A stretch of DNA of 64,000 nt from a beta proteobacterium AAP65 (GCA_001295865.1 LJHW01000023.1:26177-90176); one strand, 5' to 3'; counted from the stretch's first letter, positions 1 through 12,191 are shown. Numbers and translations are program-made. Notes: generated by a model not told the origin, from the letters alone.

Positions 1-57
1 CTGCAAGGGGTGAGTCCGCGTGGGACACTGGCGGGCTCTTGAACCTGGAGCCTGCCC

Positions 58-357
58 GTGATCCTTGAACTTGCCGACATCCGCATCCAGCCTGGCCAGA
101 ACGCGGCCTTCGAAGCAGCCATCCAGCGCGGCATCCAGACCGTCGTCAGCCGCGCCCAGGGTTTCCATGGCGCCAAGGTCAACCGCGGCATCGAGAGCCC
201 CGAGCGCTACATCCTGCAGATCTTCTGGGCCACACTGGATGACCACACCGTGGCCTTCCGGCAGGGCCCGCTGTTCGCCGAGTGGCGCGCCATCGTCGGG
301 CCGTTTTTCGCGGCACCACCGGTGGTGGAGCACTTCGAGCTCGTGAGCAAGCCGTGA
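58..357 (+). CDS. Antibiotic biosynthesis monooxygenase (ABM) fold protein
   Basis: This 99-residue protein looks like a single ABM-type ferredoxin-like domain. It has an N-terminal strand (ILELADIRIQPG), a helix with AFEAAIQRG, a strand with GFHGAKVNRG, and the late YILQIFWATLDDH segment usual for the family. Such proteins are small cytoplasmic dimers acting as cofactor-free monooxygenases or as heme or quinol binding proteins; the substrate cannot be told. The start is GTG at 58, about 8 bases after a GGAG. The stop TGA at 355-357 overlaps the GTG of the M20 peptidase by four bases (GTGA), so the two are probably co-translated. What lies upstream of base 58 is unclear because the window begins there. 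Confidence 0.75.
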   Translation: MILELADIRIQPGQNAAFEAAIQRGIQTVVSRAQGFHGAKVNRGIESPERYILQIFWATLDDHTVAFRQGPLFAEWRAIVGPFFAAPPVVEHFELVSKP

Positions 358-1784
358 GTGTGGCGCTGGGCGCGGCGCCGGCAGAGGCGCTGCGGCAGGC
401 CGCCTTGCAGGCCGCACAGGCGCACTTCGACAGCGGCGCCTTCACGCAAGACCTGGCGCGCCGCGTCGGCATGCGCACCGAGAGCCAAGACCCGGCCTCG
501 GGCCCGGCGCTGCACGCTTACCTCAGCGACGAAATGGCGCCCACGCTGGCCGCGCTGGGTTTCGCTTGCACGCTGCACCCCAACCCCGAGGCCGGCTTCG
601 GGCCTTTCCTCATCGCCCACCGCCACGAGAGCGACGCACTGCCCACGGTGCTGGTCTACGGCCACGGCGACGTCATCCGCGGGCAAGACGCCAGCTGGAA
701 ACAAGGCCAGGGCCCTTGGGTGCTGGCACAGGACGGCGAGCGCCTCTACGGCCGCGGCACCGCCGACAACAAGGGCCAGCACAGCATCAACATCGCCGCG
801 CTGGCGCTGGTGCTGCGGCAGCGCGGGCAGTTGGGTTTCAACGTCAAGTGGCTGATAGAAACCGGCGAAGAAGCCGGCAGCCCGGGCCTCGCGGCCTTCT
901 GCACACTGCAGCGCGAGGCCTTGCGCGCCGACGTGCTGATCGCCAGCGACGGCCCACGCCTGCGGCGCGACTGCGCCACGGTGTTTCTCGGCTCACGCGG
1001 CACCGTGAACTTCGAGCTCACGCTGAAAGCCCGCGAGGGCGGCCACCACAGCGGCAACTGGGGCGGCCTGCTGAAGAACCCGGCCGTGGTGCTGGCCAAC
1101 GCCATCGCCAGCCTGGTGGACAGCCGCGGCGTGATCCGCGTGCCGGCGCTGCGCCCGCCGCCCATCCCGGCCAATGTGCGCGCAGCACTGGCGGGCCTGC
1201 GTTTCGGCGGCGACCCGGGCGACCCCGAGGTCGACACCGGCTGGGGCGAGCCCGGCCTGAGCCCGGCCGAACGTGTGATCGCCTGGAACACGCTGGAGGT
1301 GCTGGCCATGGTGGCCGGCAACCCGCAGCACCCGGTGAACGCGATCCCGCCTCTGGCCAAGGCCACGATGCACATGCGCTTCGTGCCCGGCACCGACATT
1401 GCCCGGCTGCACGAGCACCTGGCCGCGCACCTGGCGGCCCACGGCTTCGGCGACATCGCCATCGAGGTCGGCCCGGTGATGGCCGCCACGCGCCTGGACC
1501 CCGACAACGCCTGGGTGCGTTTCACCCTCGCCAGCATCGAGCGCAGCACGGGCCGGCCGCCGGTGCTGCTGCCCAACCTGGGCGGCAGCCTGCCCAACGA
1601 CGTCTTCGCCGAAATCCTGGGCCTGCCCACGGTGTGGGTGCCGCACAGCTACCCGGCCTGCAGCCAGCACGCGCCCGACGAGCACCTGCTGGTGCAGGTG
1701 GTGCGTGAAGCGCTGGCCTTGATGACGGGGCTGTTTTTCGACCTGGGCGAGCAGGCCGCGGCCCTGCCGCGGCAAGCCCGCTGA
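354..1784 (+). CDS. M20 family metallopeptidase
   Basis: The 476-residue product matches M20 zinc peptidases (dipeptidase, carboxypeptidase and deacylase group). H104 and D106 lie in YGHGDV, followed by GRGTADNKG, the Glu pair in ETGEEAGS, SDGPRL, the dimerisation (lid) domain with GGHHSGNWGG, and a C-terminal histidine region near PHSYPACSQHAPDEH. It should hydrolyse a peptide or acyl-amino acid with two metal ions in the cytoplasm; substrate unknown. An in-frame reading frame extends upstream to 282, but that part lies inside the previous gene. The GTG at 354, overlapping that gene's stop, is the natural coupled start; GTG at 360 is an alternative. Confidence 0.88.
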   Translation: MSVALGAAPAEALRQAALQAAQAHFDSGAFTQDLARRVGMRTESQDPASGPALHAYLSDEMAPTLAALGFACTLHPNPEAGFGPFLIAHRHESDALPTVLVYGHGDVIRGQDASWKQGQGPWVLAQDGERLYGRGTADNKGQHSINIAALALVLRQRGQLGFNVKWLIETGEEAGSPGLAAFCTLQREALRADVLIASDGPRLRRDCATVFLGSRGTVNFELTLKAREGGHHSGNWGGLLKNPAVVLANAIASLVDSRGVIRVPALRPPPIPANVRAALAGLRFGGDPGDPEVDTGWGEPGLSPAERVIAWNTLEVLAMVAGNPQHPVNAIPPLAKATMHMRFVPGTDIARLHEHLAAHLAAHGFGDIAIEVGPVMAATRLDPDNAWVRFTLASIERSTGRPPVLLPNLGGSLPNDVFAEILGLPTVWVPHSYPACSQHAPDEHLLVQVVREALALMTGLFFDLGEQAAALPRQAR

Positions 1785-1836
1785 ACTTGTCGGGCCCACC
1801 GGCAGTCCGACCCCGAACCCCGCCCTTCAGAACACC

Positions 1837-2307
1837 ATGCTGCGCACCCTCAAGGATCTTTTCGACAGCCTGCTCGCCCCGCCCCTGCAGGGCCCCGGCG
1901 GCGGTTCGGCCACGCACCGCCTGCACCTGGCCACGGCCGTGCTGCTGGTGGAGGTGATGCGCGCCGACGCCGAGTGCACCGAAGCAGAACGCCGCGCCGT
2001 GCTGGCCGTGCTGCAGCAGCGTTTTGCGCTGGCCGACGACGAACAGGCGCGCCTGCTGGAGCTGGCCGAACACAGCGCAAAAAACGCCGTCGACTTCCAC
2101 GCCTTCACCTCGACGCTGAACGAGCAGCTCAGCTTCGAAGACAAGGTGCAGGTGGTGGAAGCGATGTGGGCCGTGGCCTACACCGACGGCCAGCTCAGCG
2201 CGCACGAGAACCACGTGCTCTGGCGTGTGGCCGACCTGCTGCACGTGCCACACGGCGCCTACATCAACGCCAAGCTGCGCGCCAAGGCCGCGGCGGGCCT
2301 GGGCTGA
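1837..2307 (+). CDS. TerB-like (tellurite resistance family) protein
   Basis: This 156-residue all-helical protein fits the TerB fold. The acidic pattern VMRADAECTEAERRAV in the first half is echoed by AVAYTDGQLSAHENHVLWRVADLL in the second, giving the duplicated metal-binding helical hairpin. TerB proteins bind divalent metal ions and are linked to membrane-associated stress complexes. There is no signal peptide. It starts 52 bases after the M20 gene and ends 22 bases from the convergent speD stop. The pairing with speD may be meaningful because TerB, SpeD and DUF350/DUF4178/SPFH proteins recur together in stress-type gene sets; that link is inference. Confidence 0.75.
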   Translation: MLRTLKDLFDSLLAPPLQGPGGGSATHRLHLATAVLLVEVMRADAECTEAERRAVLAVLQQRFALADDEQARLLELAEHSAKNAVDFHAFTSTLNEQLSFEDKVQVVEAMWAVAYTDGQLSAHENHVLWRVADLLHVPHGAYINAKLRAKAAAGLG

Positions 2308-2329
2308 GCGCCCGGGCGCGCAGCCCTGA

Positions 2330-2704
2330 TCAGCGCGGCCCGCCCGGCCCGCCGCGCTGCAGCCGGTGCCGCTCGGCCCCGGTGGCCTGGAAGGCCCGCT
2401 CCAGCGCTGCCAGCAGGCCCTCGGCGCGCGCGCTGTTGTCGCCTTGCAGGTTGCAGACGTAGACATCCAGCGTCACGCCGCCCAGCTCGGGCCAGGTGTG
2501 CACCGCCAGGTGCGATTCGGCCAGCAGCACCACGCCCGTGACCCCGCCGGGCGCCGGAAACCGGTGGAAGAGCTCCCCCACCGCCAGCAGCCCGGCGGCC
2601 GCCACCGCGCCCAGGCAGAGCTGGCGCAGCGCCTCGGGCTCGTGCAGCAGCGCCAGCGCGGGCGGACAACCGCGCAGGTCGGCCGTGAGGTGCAGGCCCT
2701 GCAT
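2330..2704 (-). CDS. speD: S-adenosylmethionine decarboxylase proenzyme (pyruvoyl)
   Basis: The 124-residue proenzyme has the size and motifs of the short bacterial/archaeal AdoMetDC. The self-cleavage site is Glu63-Ser64 in LAESHLAVHTWPE; Ser64 becomes the pyruvoyl group, with His69 and Cys84 (VYVCN) as the processing and proton-donor residues. It makes decarboxylated AdoMet, the aminopropyl donor for spermidine synthesis. The start ATG lies only 8 bases after the stop of the upstream diguanylate cyclase on the same strand, so the two probably share a transcript. The aminopropyltransferase-like partner is not adjacent but near 32.6-34.2 kb. Confidence 0.9.
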   Translation of the reverse strand: MQGLHLTADLRGCPPALALLHEPEALRQLCLGAVAAAGLLAVGELFHRFPAPGGVTGVVLLAESHLAVHTWPELGGVTLDVYVCNLQGDNSARAEGLLAALERAFQATGAERHRLQRGGPGGPR

Positions 2705-2712
2705 CGCCCGGC

Positions 2713-4725
2713 CTAGAGGCTGTGCAGCACCAGGCGCTGGCGGCCGGCGTGTTTGGCGGCGTAGAGCGCCTCGTCGGCGCGCTGCACGAGGGCGGAAAGA
2801 TCGCAGTCGTTCGTCGGCTGCGCCACCTGCACGCCGCCGATGCTCATCGTCACCGTGTCGGCCACCGGCGAGTTGCCGTGGGGCAGCGCGGCCGCGGCCA
2901 GCGCGGCCATGCAGCTTTCGGCCTGCGCGCGGGCTTCTTCGGCGCTGTGGTGCGGCAGCAGCATGCCGAACTCCTCGCCCCCGATGCGCGCCACCATGTC
3001 GCCGGCGCGCCGGGCCGCGCTGCGCAGCACCTGCGCCACCTGGCGCAGGCAGGCGTCGCCGGCCGGGTGGCCGTGCAGGTCGTTGTAGCGCTTGAAGTGG
3101 TCGACGTCGAACAGCAGCAGCGCCAAAGGCGTGCCGTGGCGCCGCGCGCGCGCGCACTCGTCGGCCAGCCGGCGGTCGAACTGGCGGCGGTTGGCCAGGC
3201 CGGTGAGGTCGTCGGTTTCCGACAGGCGCGCCAGCTGCTCGTTGGCGGCGTCGAGCTGCTGGTTCAGCACCGTCAGCGCCTGCTCGCGCCGCACGAGCTC
3301 GGTCACGTCGATGCGCACGCCGGCCACGCCGCCGTCGCGGGTGCGGCGCTCGTCCACACGCAGCCAGCGGTTGCCGGCCAGCTCTTGCAGCACTGGCCCG
3401 GCCGGGTGGCGGTGCGAGGCCAGGCGTTCGGCGATCCAGGCCTCGGCCTGGCCTTCGGCCTGCGGGTACTGGCAGTGCGCCACGCCATGGCGCAGCACCT
3501 CCTCGAAGCTGACCCCCGGGCGGATGAAGCCGTCGTCGGCACCGAATAGCTGCCGGTAGCGGTCGTTGCAGGCCACCAGGTGGTCTTCGGCGTCGTAGAG
3601 CGCAAAAGCATCGGAGAGCGCGTCGATCGCGTCCTGCAGGCGCTGTGTGGCCTGCTCGGCGGCAGCACGCCCCGTGAAGGCCTCGGTGACGTCGACGCGC
3701 ACGCCGACGATGCCCCCATCGCGCGTGCGGCGCTCGTGCACGCGCACCCACTGCCCGCCTGCGACCTGCATCACGTGGGGCGGGCCGGGGTGGCGGCGTT
3801 CGCGCGTGCGGCGGGCGATGAAGGCCTCCAGCGCCGAGGCATCACCGATCTCGGGCAATCCGCCGCGCGCGTGGTTGACACGCACCACCTCGGCAAACGA
3901 CGGGCGCTGCTCCGGCAGGTCGGACAGCTGCGGGTACATCGAGGTCGCGGCGGCGTTCACCATCACGAGGCGGTCTTCGGCGTCGTAGAGCTCGAAGCCC
4001 ACCGGCAAGGCGTCCACCGCGTCCACCAGGCGCTGGCGCGCCTGCTCGGCGGCCTGCTGCGCCAGTGCGAGTTCGTTGCGCACGTGGATGAGTTCGGTGA
4101 CGTCCACGCTGTGCGCGAGCAGGCTGCCGTCGCTCAGGCGCTGCTCGGCAATGCGGCGCCAGCGGCCGCCGGGCAAGGCCCGCAGCATGGGCTCGGCCGG
4201 CTGTGCCTGGCGCCGCAAGGCCAGGCGCTGCTGTATCCAGGCCTCGGGCCCGGCCGAGGCTTCGGGGATCACGCCCGCGGCCACGGAAGCGCGCAGCGCG
4301 TCTTCGAAGCGCACGCCGGGCTGCATCAGGTGCGCCACGTCGCCGTAGACCTTGAGGAAGTCGCCGTTGACCATCACGAGGCGGTCGTCGGCGTCCCAGA
4401 GGACCACGGCGGCCTCCAGCGCATCGAGCACCTCGCGCTGGCGCGCCTGCTCGGCCCGCGCGGCCTCGGCCTCGGCCTGGCCGCGCTGCCACTGCCGCGC
4501 GAGCAGCAGGCACACGGCCAGCGTCGCGCCGACGTTGCACACCACCGCGGCGAACAACCAACCGCGCCAGGACGCATCGCCGCCCTGGGCCGGCACCAGC
4601 ACCGCCAGGGCCCCGAGGTCGGCCAGCAGCAGCGCGGCCACAGGCCACATCAAGCGCCGGAACATCAAGCGGGAGGACAGGGGCACGCGCGCAGACCAGC
4701 AGGATCGGATGGGCAGGGCCTGCAT
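2713..4725 (-). CDS. Diguanylate cyclase with three tandem PAS modules
   Basis: This 670-residue membrane protein makes cyclic di-GMP. Two hydrophobic segments at about residues 24-45 and 55-77 form an N-terminal anchor. Three similar PAS modules follow, starting near 95, 225 and 355, each with a phrase like [12 protein letters not shown] and ending in a VDVTE-type segment. The GGDEF domain is at about 495-665 with an intact GGEEF motif near residue 583. An RxxD inhibitory site (RAGD) lies five residues before GGEEF, so product inhibition is expected. The start at 4725 gives the longest form; Met21 (4665) is a good alternative placed just before the first membrane segment. It heads an operon with speD. 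Confidence 0.9.
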   Translation of the reverse strand: MQALPIRSCWSARVPLSSRLMFRRLMWPVAALLLADLGALAVLVPAQGGDASWRGWLFAAVVCNVGATLAVCLLLARQWQRGQAEAEAARAEQARQREVLDALEAAVVLWDADDRLVMVNGDFLKVYGDVAHLMQPGVRFEDALRASVAAGVIPEASAGPEAWIQQRLALRRQAQPAEPMLRALPGGRWRRIAEQRLSDGSLLAHSVDVTELIHVRNELALAQQAAEQARQRLVDAVDALPVGFELYDAEDRLVMVNAAATSMYPQLSDLPEQRPSFAEVVRVNHARGGLPEIGDASALEAFIARRTRERRHPGPPHVMQVAGGQWVRVHERRTRDGGIVGVRVDVTEAFTGRAAAEQATQRLQDAIDALSDAFALYDAEDHLVACNDRYRQLFGADDGFIRPGVSFEEVLRHGVAHCQYPQAEGQAEAWIAERLASHRHPAGPVLQELAGNRWLRVDERRTRDGGVAGVRIDVTELVRREQALTVLNQQLDAANEQLARLSETDDLTGLANRRQFDRRLADECARARRHGTPLALLLFDVDHFKRYNDLHGHPAGDACLRQVAQVLRSAARRAGDMVARIGGEEFGMLLPHHSAEEARAQAESCMAALAAAALPHGNSPVADTVTMSIGGVQVAQPTNDCDLSALVQRADEALYAAKHAGRQRLVLHSL

Positions 4726-4753
4726 TATTGGTGGCGAACGGGCCTCCTAGAAT
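4725..4753 (+). promoter_or_regulatory. Candidate promoter for tkt
   Basis: TAGAAT at 4748-4753 matches a sigma-70 -10 box in five of six positions, and TTATTG lies 17 bases upstream at 4725-4730 as a weak -35. Transcription would begin near 4760, after the ATG at 4755 but before the ATG at 4794, which favours the latter as the tkt start. Confidence 0.35.
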
Positions 4754-4793
4754 CATGGCTTACTCCGCACACTCCGCCTCGCGCGCCGCCGCC

Positions 4794-7866
<3,073 letters not shown>

Positions 7867-7891
7867 AGCGGCCTCCGCATCGACCCAACAG

Positions 7892-7917
7892 AAAGGCCCG
7901 CAGCAGCGGGCCTTTTT
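7892..7917 (+). terminator. Rho-independent terminator after gap
   Basis: A perfect nine-base stem (AAAGGCCCG and CGGGCCTTT) with a six-base CAGCAG loop is followed by T residues. It ends the tkt-gap transcript and, because the stem has A residues on its other side, may also serve the convergent PEP-CTERM gene. Confidence 0.9.
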
Positions 7918-7957
7918 CATGCGCCGGCGCCCGCAGGCGCCGGCTGCGCAACCGGCT

Positions 7958-9169
7958 TCAGGCCGCTGCGGTCTCGCGCTGGCGACGGCGGCGCGCCACG
8001 GCACCGACGGCAGCCAGCCCGCCGAACATCATCAGCCAGGTCGAGGGCTCAGGGATGGGGGTGACGTTGTAGCCCATCACGTCGAAAGCAGTCACATCGA
8101 GCGCGGTGATGACGAGCGGCGCGCCCGCTGTCGGGTCCATGATGCCCAGCGGGGGACCGCCGAGCAGGGCATCGTCCTTCCAATGGCTGGCCTGGCGGCC
8201 GTCGCCGTTGGTGCGGCCGGTGGAGAGCAGGCCGACGCAGCTGGCACCCGCGTCGATCGACAGGCACGGCGTGCCGCCGATGGACCAGTCGAGCGTCTGT
8301 GCACCTTCGAAGCTGCCGTAACGGAACAGGTCGTTCACGGTGCCCCAGGCGATGTTGTTCAGGCCGCGCACGCCCGCGGCGCCGCCGGCACCGGGCAGCG
8401 CATTGATGTCGGCCAGGTCGACGCCCGAGCGGAAACCCAGCGCGTGGCCGATTTCATGCGCCGCGACGCCGACGAAATCGAAAGCACCGGGCGTGATGCC
8501 GTCCGAAGGGTCGAAGTCCCAGGTGAAAGAGCTGCTGAAGGACACCGCGCCGTCACGCTGCGTCGGGTTGTTCGCGGCGTAGGTGGGCACCAGGCCCAGG
8601 GCCTTGACCTGCGCGGTGTTGACCGCGATGTTGTTGTTGTCGAAGCTGTTGTTGTTGTCGAAGAAGCGCAGGCGAGAGTCGATGGGGCCCGACACCGGCG
8701 GCTCGTTCGAGACAAAACCCAGCGGGCCGGCCTGCAGCGAGGCCACGGCCGAGAAGTCAGCGGCCGACGTGGCATCGGCCGTCAGCAGGTTGCGCAGCGA
8801 CGCGTAGCCCACGGTGTTGGTGGTGGAACCCGTGGAGCCCAGGATGCCCGGGCCCAGTGCCGAGAACTGCACGTCGAGCACGATGGTGATGGGGTCGAGC
8901 AGCACGCTGGACCACAGCGCCGCAGCGGCTTCGAAGCCCGCGCGTGCCGCGGTGCCGGCGCCCACGCCACCGAGGTCGTTGAGGATGAAGGTCATGCCGG
9001 TGCGGCCGGGCGCAGGCGCAGCCAACGGCGTGGCGAAACTCAAGGCGCCCTGGTGGTCGGACCACTGGTGGTTGCACAAGGGCGTGTGCACGTGGTCGGC
9101 GCTCTGGGCGGCGGCCGTCAAGGGCGCCAGGGCTGCCAGGCAGGCGGCGGCAAGCAAGTGGTATTTCAT
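7958..9169 (-). CDS. Secreted PEP-CTERM zinc metalloprotease
   Basis: This 403-residue exported protein has a signal peptide (residues 1 to about 22, ending TAAAQ). It has a zincin motif, H238-E-I-G-H242 in HEIGHALGFRSGVD, and a PEP-CTERM tail: PIPEPSTW, a hydrophobic segment, then ARRRRQR. It resembles the metalloproteases found among PEP-CTERM proteins. The tail should be recognised by an exosortase, encoded outside this window, and places the protein at the envelope or in extracellular matrix. The usual third zinc His (HExxHxxGxxH) is absent; Asp251 may substitute. AGGAG lies eight bases before the ATG. It is divergent from the S8 protease. Confidence 0.85.
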   Translation of the reverse strand: MKYHLLAAACLAALAPLTAAAQSADHVHTPLCNHQWSDHQGALSFATPLAAPAPGRTGMTFILNDLGGVGAGTAARAGFEAAAALWSSVLLDPITIVLDVQFSALGPGILGSTGSTTNTVGYASLRNLLTADATSAADFSAVASLQAGPLGFVSNEPPVSGPIDSRLRFFDNNNSFDNNNIAVNTAQVKALGLVPTYAANNPTQRDGAVSFSSSFTWDFDPSDGITPGAFDFVGVAAHEIGHALGFRSGVDLADINALPGAGGAAGVRGLNNIAWGTVNDLFRYGSFEGAQTLDWSIGGTPCLSIDAGASCVGLLSTGRTNGDGRQASHWKDDALLGGPPLGIMDPTAGAPLVITALDVTAFDVMGYNVTPIPEPSTWLMMFGGLAAVGAVARRRRQRETAAA

Positions 9170-9421
9170 CAAGGACTCCTGACAGGCCCTCCCGGGGCCC
9201 GGTGCTGCCGGAACATGCCGGCCAGAAGCCCCATTGTCGTGATGCCCTTCAGCCGCACAAGCGCCGAAAGGCCGCACCCCCTGGGCTCGGGGGCCGTCAA
9301 CCCGGGGATGCAGGTTGTGGCGTTGGGCAAATGTCACGGCCGGCGCAACCGCGGTGCAGCCGGCCTTGCGCTTGCTTACGGAAGCCACGGCCCCCGACGC
9401 ACGGGCCCGAGGGCTGCGACC

Positions 9422-9427
9422 TAAACT
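9422..9427 (+). promoter_or_regulatory. -10-like box directly upstream of the S8 protease start
   Basis: TAAACT lies six bases before the ATG at 9434. No clear -35 is visible. If used, transcription would start at or next to the start codon. The same geometry recurs at several genes in this window. Confidence 0.3.
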
Positions 9428-9433
9428 GCCAGG

Positions 9434-11539
9434 ATGCTGCACCAGCTCCTCTTTCTGGCCCCGGCGCGACGAGCCGGCTCTTTGCTGCTGTTGGCGGCCG
9501 GCGCGGCTTTCGCCCTGCCCGCCGGGGCCGACCGCCCTCCACCCGCCGGGGCCCGCGCCGCGCTGTCGCCGGTGGCTGGCGAGGTGATCGTGAAGTTCAA
9601 GGCCACGGCCGAACTGACGCGGCAGTACGCGCTGTCGGCCCGCGCCGAGGCCGGCACCGTCCGCAACGTGCTCAACGACCGCGCCAGCGTGATGGGCGCG
9701 CGCCTGGGCCGCACCTTGCAGGCCGGCCCCGCCGTGGGCCCCAACATCCAGGTGCTGCGCGCCAGCGGCATCAGCGCCGCGGAGCTGGCGGCGCAGCTGG
9801 CCGCCGACCCCGACGTTGAATTCGCCGAACCCAACCAGCGTATGCGCCGCACGGCGGCACCCAACGACCCGCTGTACGCCACCAGCGCCACCGAGCGGCG
9901 CAGCAACGGCACCGGCATGCAGGACGGCCCGGCCAGCGGGCAGTGGTACTTGCGGGCGCCGGCCGCCACGCTGGCACAGGGGCCGGTGTCTTCCATCGAC
10001 ATAGAAGCCGCCTGGGCGCGCAACCGCGGCAACAGCACCGTGGTGGTGGCCGTGCTGGACACCGGTGTGCGGCCTGACCACCCCGACCTCAGCGGCCGCC
10101 TGTTGCCGGGCTACGACTTCGTCAGCAATGCCGCAGTGGCCAATGACGGCGGCGGCCGCGATGCCGACCCCAGCGACCCTGGCGACTGGGTGACCGCCGC
10201 CGAAGCGCGCACCACCACGTTCTCCGACTGCACCGAGTCCAGCAGCAGCTGGCACGGCACCAGCACGGCCAGCCTGATAGGCGCGGCCACCGACGACAAC
10301 AACGGCATGGCAGGCGCCGCGCCGGGCGTGCGGGTGCTGCCGGTGCGCGTGCTGGGCAAATGTTTCGGCGACAGCGCCGACATCCAGGCGGCCATGCGCT
10401 GGGCCGCCGGCATCTCGGTGCCGGGCGTGCCCGACAACCCCAACCCGGCCCAGGTGCTGAACCTCAGCCTGGGCGGGGGCGGCAGCTGCAGCGCGGGTTA
10501 CCAGTCGGCCGTGAACGAGGTGCTGGCGCGCGGCGTGGTCATCGTCGCCGCGGCGGGCAACAGCGTCGGCGGGCCGGTCAGCGCGCCCGCCAGCTGCACG
10601 GGCGTGATCGCCGTCGCCGGGCTGCGCCACGCCGGCACGAAGGTCGGTTTCTCCGATCTCGGCACCCAGATCAGCATCGCCGCGCCGGCGGGCAACTGCA
10701 TCAACATCACCAACGGCACGCCTTGCCTCTTCCCCATCCTGGCGGCCACGAACACCGGCACCCAGGGCCCGGTCAGCTCCACCTGGACCGACAGCTACAA
10801 CATCACCGTGGGCACCAGCTTCGCTTCGCCCCTGGTGGCGGCCACGGCCGGGCTGATGCTGTCGGAACGCAGCACGCTCACGCCGGCGGTGCTGCTGTCC
10901 ACCCTGCGCAGCACGGCCCGCCCCTTCCCCACCACCGGCGGCGACAACGGCGACGGCAGCATCGTGCCGCAGTGCAGCGCTCCCAGCGCCGTGGTGGAGC
11001 AGCTGCAGTGCTACTGCAACACCACCTACTGCGGCGCCGGCATGCTGGACGCCGGCCGCGCCCTGGCGGCCGTGGCCGGGCCCCAGGCGGCGATCACCGT
11101 GAACACGGCCGCCCCCACCGCCGGCAGCGTGGTCGCCCTTTCGGGCAGCGGCAGCACGGCCTCGGGCAGTGCCACGCTGAGCGGCTACCTGTGGGAGATC
11201 ACCAACGGCGGCGGCATCGTCAGCGCCTTCAGCAGCGCCACCAACGCCGCCAGCGCCACGCTCACACCGAGCGCGGCCGGCAGCTTCACGGTGCGCTTGA
11301 CCGTCACCGACAGCACCGGCGCCAGCGCCAGCAGCACACAGATCGTGGTGGTGGCGGCAGCACCGGTCACCACCCCGCCGACCGCACCGACGCCACCCAG
11401 CACGCCCGGCACCAGCGGAGGCGGCGGTGGTGGCGGGTCGATGTCGCTGGCTTGGCTGGCCGCTTTGGCGCTGGCCGTGGCCGCGCTGTTCAGGGCTTCG
11501 GCGCCGAAGCCACGACCGGTGCGCCCGCGCAAGGCCTGA
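9434..11539 (+). CDS. Subtilisin-like S8 serine protease with GlyGly-CTERM-type tail
   Basis: This 701-residue secreted protease has a signal peptide (to about residue 33), an I9-like propeptide containing EVIVKFK, and an S8 catalytic domain. The triad is Asp209 (VAVLDTGV), His274 (SSWHGTSTA) and Ser462 (GTSFASP). A PKD/Ig-like beta domain follows at about 555-640. The C-terminus has a Pro/Thr linker, seven glycines near 662-668, a hydrophobic segment and a basic end. That tripartite tail fits GlyGly-CTERM signals, which are cut by rhombosortase; a rhombosortase gene lies at 48.1 kb. The last 50 bases overlap the convergent SPOR-like gene. Confidence 0.9.
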   Translation: MLHQLLFLAPARRAGSLLLLAAGAAFALPAGADRPPPAGARAALSPVAGEVIVKFKATAELTRQYALSARAEAGTVRNVLNDRASVMGARLGRTLQAGPAVGPNIQVLRASGISAAELAAQLAADPDVEFAEPNQRMRRTAAPNDPLYATSATERRSNGTGMQDGPASGQWYLRAPAATLAQGPVSSIDIEAAWARNRGNSTVVVAVLDTGVRPDHPDLSGRLLPGYDFVSNAAVANDGGGRDADPSDPGDWVTAAEARTTTFSDCTESSSSWHGTSTASLIGAATDDNNGMAGAAPGVRVLPVRVLGKCFGDSADIQAAMRWAAGISVPGVPDNPNPAQVLNLSLGGGGSCSAGYQSAVNEVLARGVVIVAAAGNSVGGPVSAPASCTGVIAVAGLRHAGTKVGFSDLGTQISIAAPAGNCINITNGTPCLFPILAATNTGTQGPVSSTWTDSYNITVGTSFASPLVAATAGLMLSERSTLTPAVLLSTLRSTARPFPTTGGDNGDGSIVPQCSAPSAVVEQLQCYCNTTYCGAGMLDAGRALAAVAGPQAAITVNTAAPTAGSVVALSGSGSTASGSATLSGYLWEITNGGGIVSAFSSATNAASATLTPSAAGSFTVRLTVTDSTGASASSTQIVVVAAAPVTTPPTAPTPPSTPGTSGGGGGGGSMSLAWLAALALAVAALFRASAPKPRPVRPRKA

Positions 11540-12191
11540 AACCGCCGCCCAAGGCTTCGCCCGAGCGCAGCCGCAGGCGGGCCTGCAGGTCGGCATCGGC
11601 CCGCGCCACGCGCAACACGGTGTTGGCCGCGGGCAAGGGCAGCTGCGCCACGCGCGCGCCACGCAACGGCGGCGTGCCACGGGTCAGTTTTTCGAGCGCT
11701 GCCTCGGCTTCGGCCTGGCTGGGGTGGCGCGAGATCACGAGGCCCGGCGCCAGCTCGGCCGGCGCCGTCAGCACCTCGGGCTCGAGCCCAAGCTTGCGCA
11801 GATCGGCCTCGCGCGCGCGCCGCGCCGCGGGCTCAGGCCAGCGGCCGGCGTAGACCAGCCACAGCGGCGGCAAAGGCGCCGGCTCACGCGTCCAGCTGCC
11901 CGCGGGCGCTTGCGCGGCCACCAGTTCGGCTTCGGCCGTGGTGAGCTCTGATTCGGCCAAGGGTCCCGATTCCACGCACACCGCGGCTGCCGCACGCGCG
12001 GCCACCACGGCGGCGTTCGCGTCCTTGAGTGGCAATACCGTCACCAGCTCGGGCTTGACCTGGCCCTGCAGGCGCTGCGGTTCGTGCTGGCCCTGCTGGG
12101 GCGGCACCAGGCCCGGTGCCAGCCAGCCGCGGCTCCAGGCGAAAAATCCCAGGTTGGCCAGCACCAGCACAAGCAGCAGGGCGCGCAGCAT
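11490..12191 (-). CDS. SPOR-domain-like membrane-anchored protein
   Basis: The 233-residue product starts with one transmembrane segment (residues 3-20), followed by a Gln/Pro-rich linker. Two short repeats follow, resembling the SPOR fold: LWLVYAGRWPEPAARRAREADLRKLG and LVISRHPSQAEAEAALEKLT. SPOR proteins bind denuded peptidoglycan at division sites, so a periplasmic cell-wall role is likely but not proven. Its ATG overlaps the birA stop by one base (TGATG), indicating translational coupling. The 3' end overlaps the convergent protease gene by 50 bases. Confidence 0.65.
   Translation of the reverse strand: MLRALLLVLVLANLGFFAWSRGWLAPGLVPPQQGQHEPQRLQGQVKPELVTVLPLKDANAAVVAARAAAAVCVESGPLAESELTTAEAELVAAQAPAGSWTREPAPLPPLWLVYAGRWPEPAARRAREADLRKLGLEPEVLTAPAELAPGLVISRHPSQAEAEAALEKLTRGTPPLRGARVAQLPLPAANTVLRVARADADLQARLRLRSGEALGGGFRPCAGAPVVASAPKP

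Noticed and set aside
9170..11680. N-terminal extension of the PEP-CTERM metalloprotease frame
   Set aside because: The signal peptide and ribosome site fix the start at 9169; the extension is antisense to the S8 protease.
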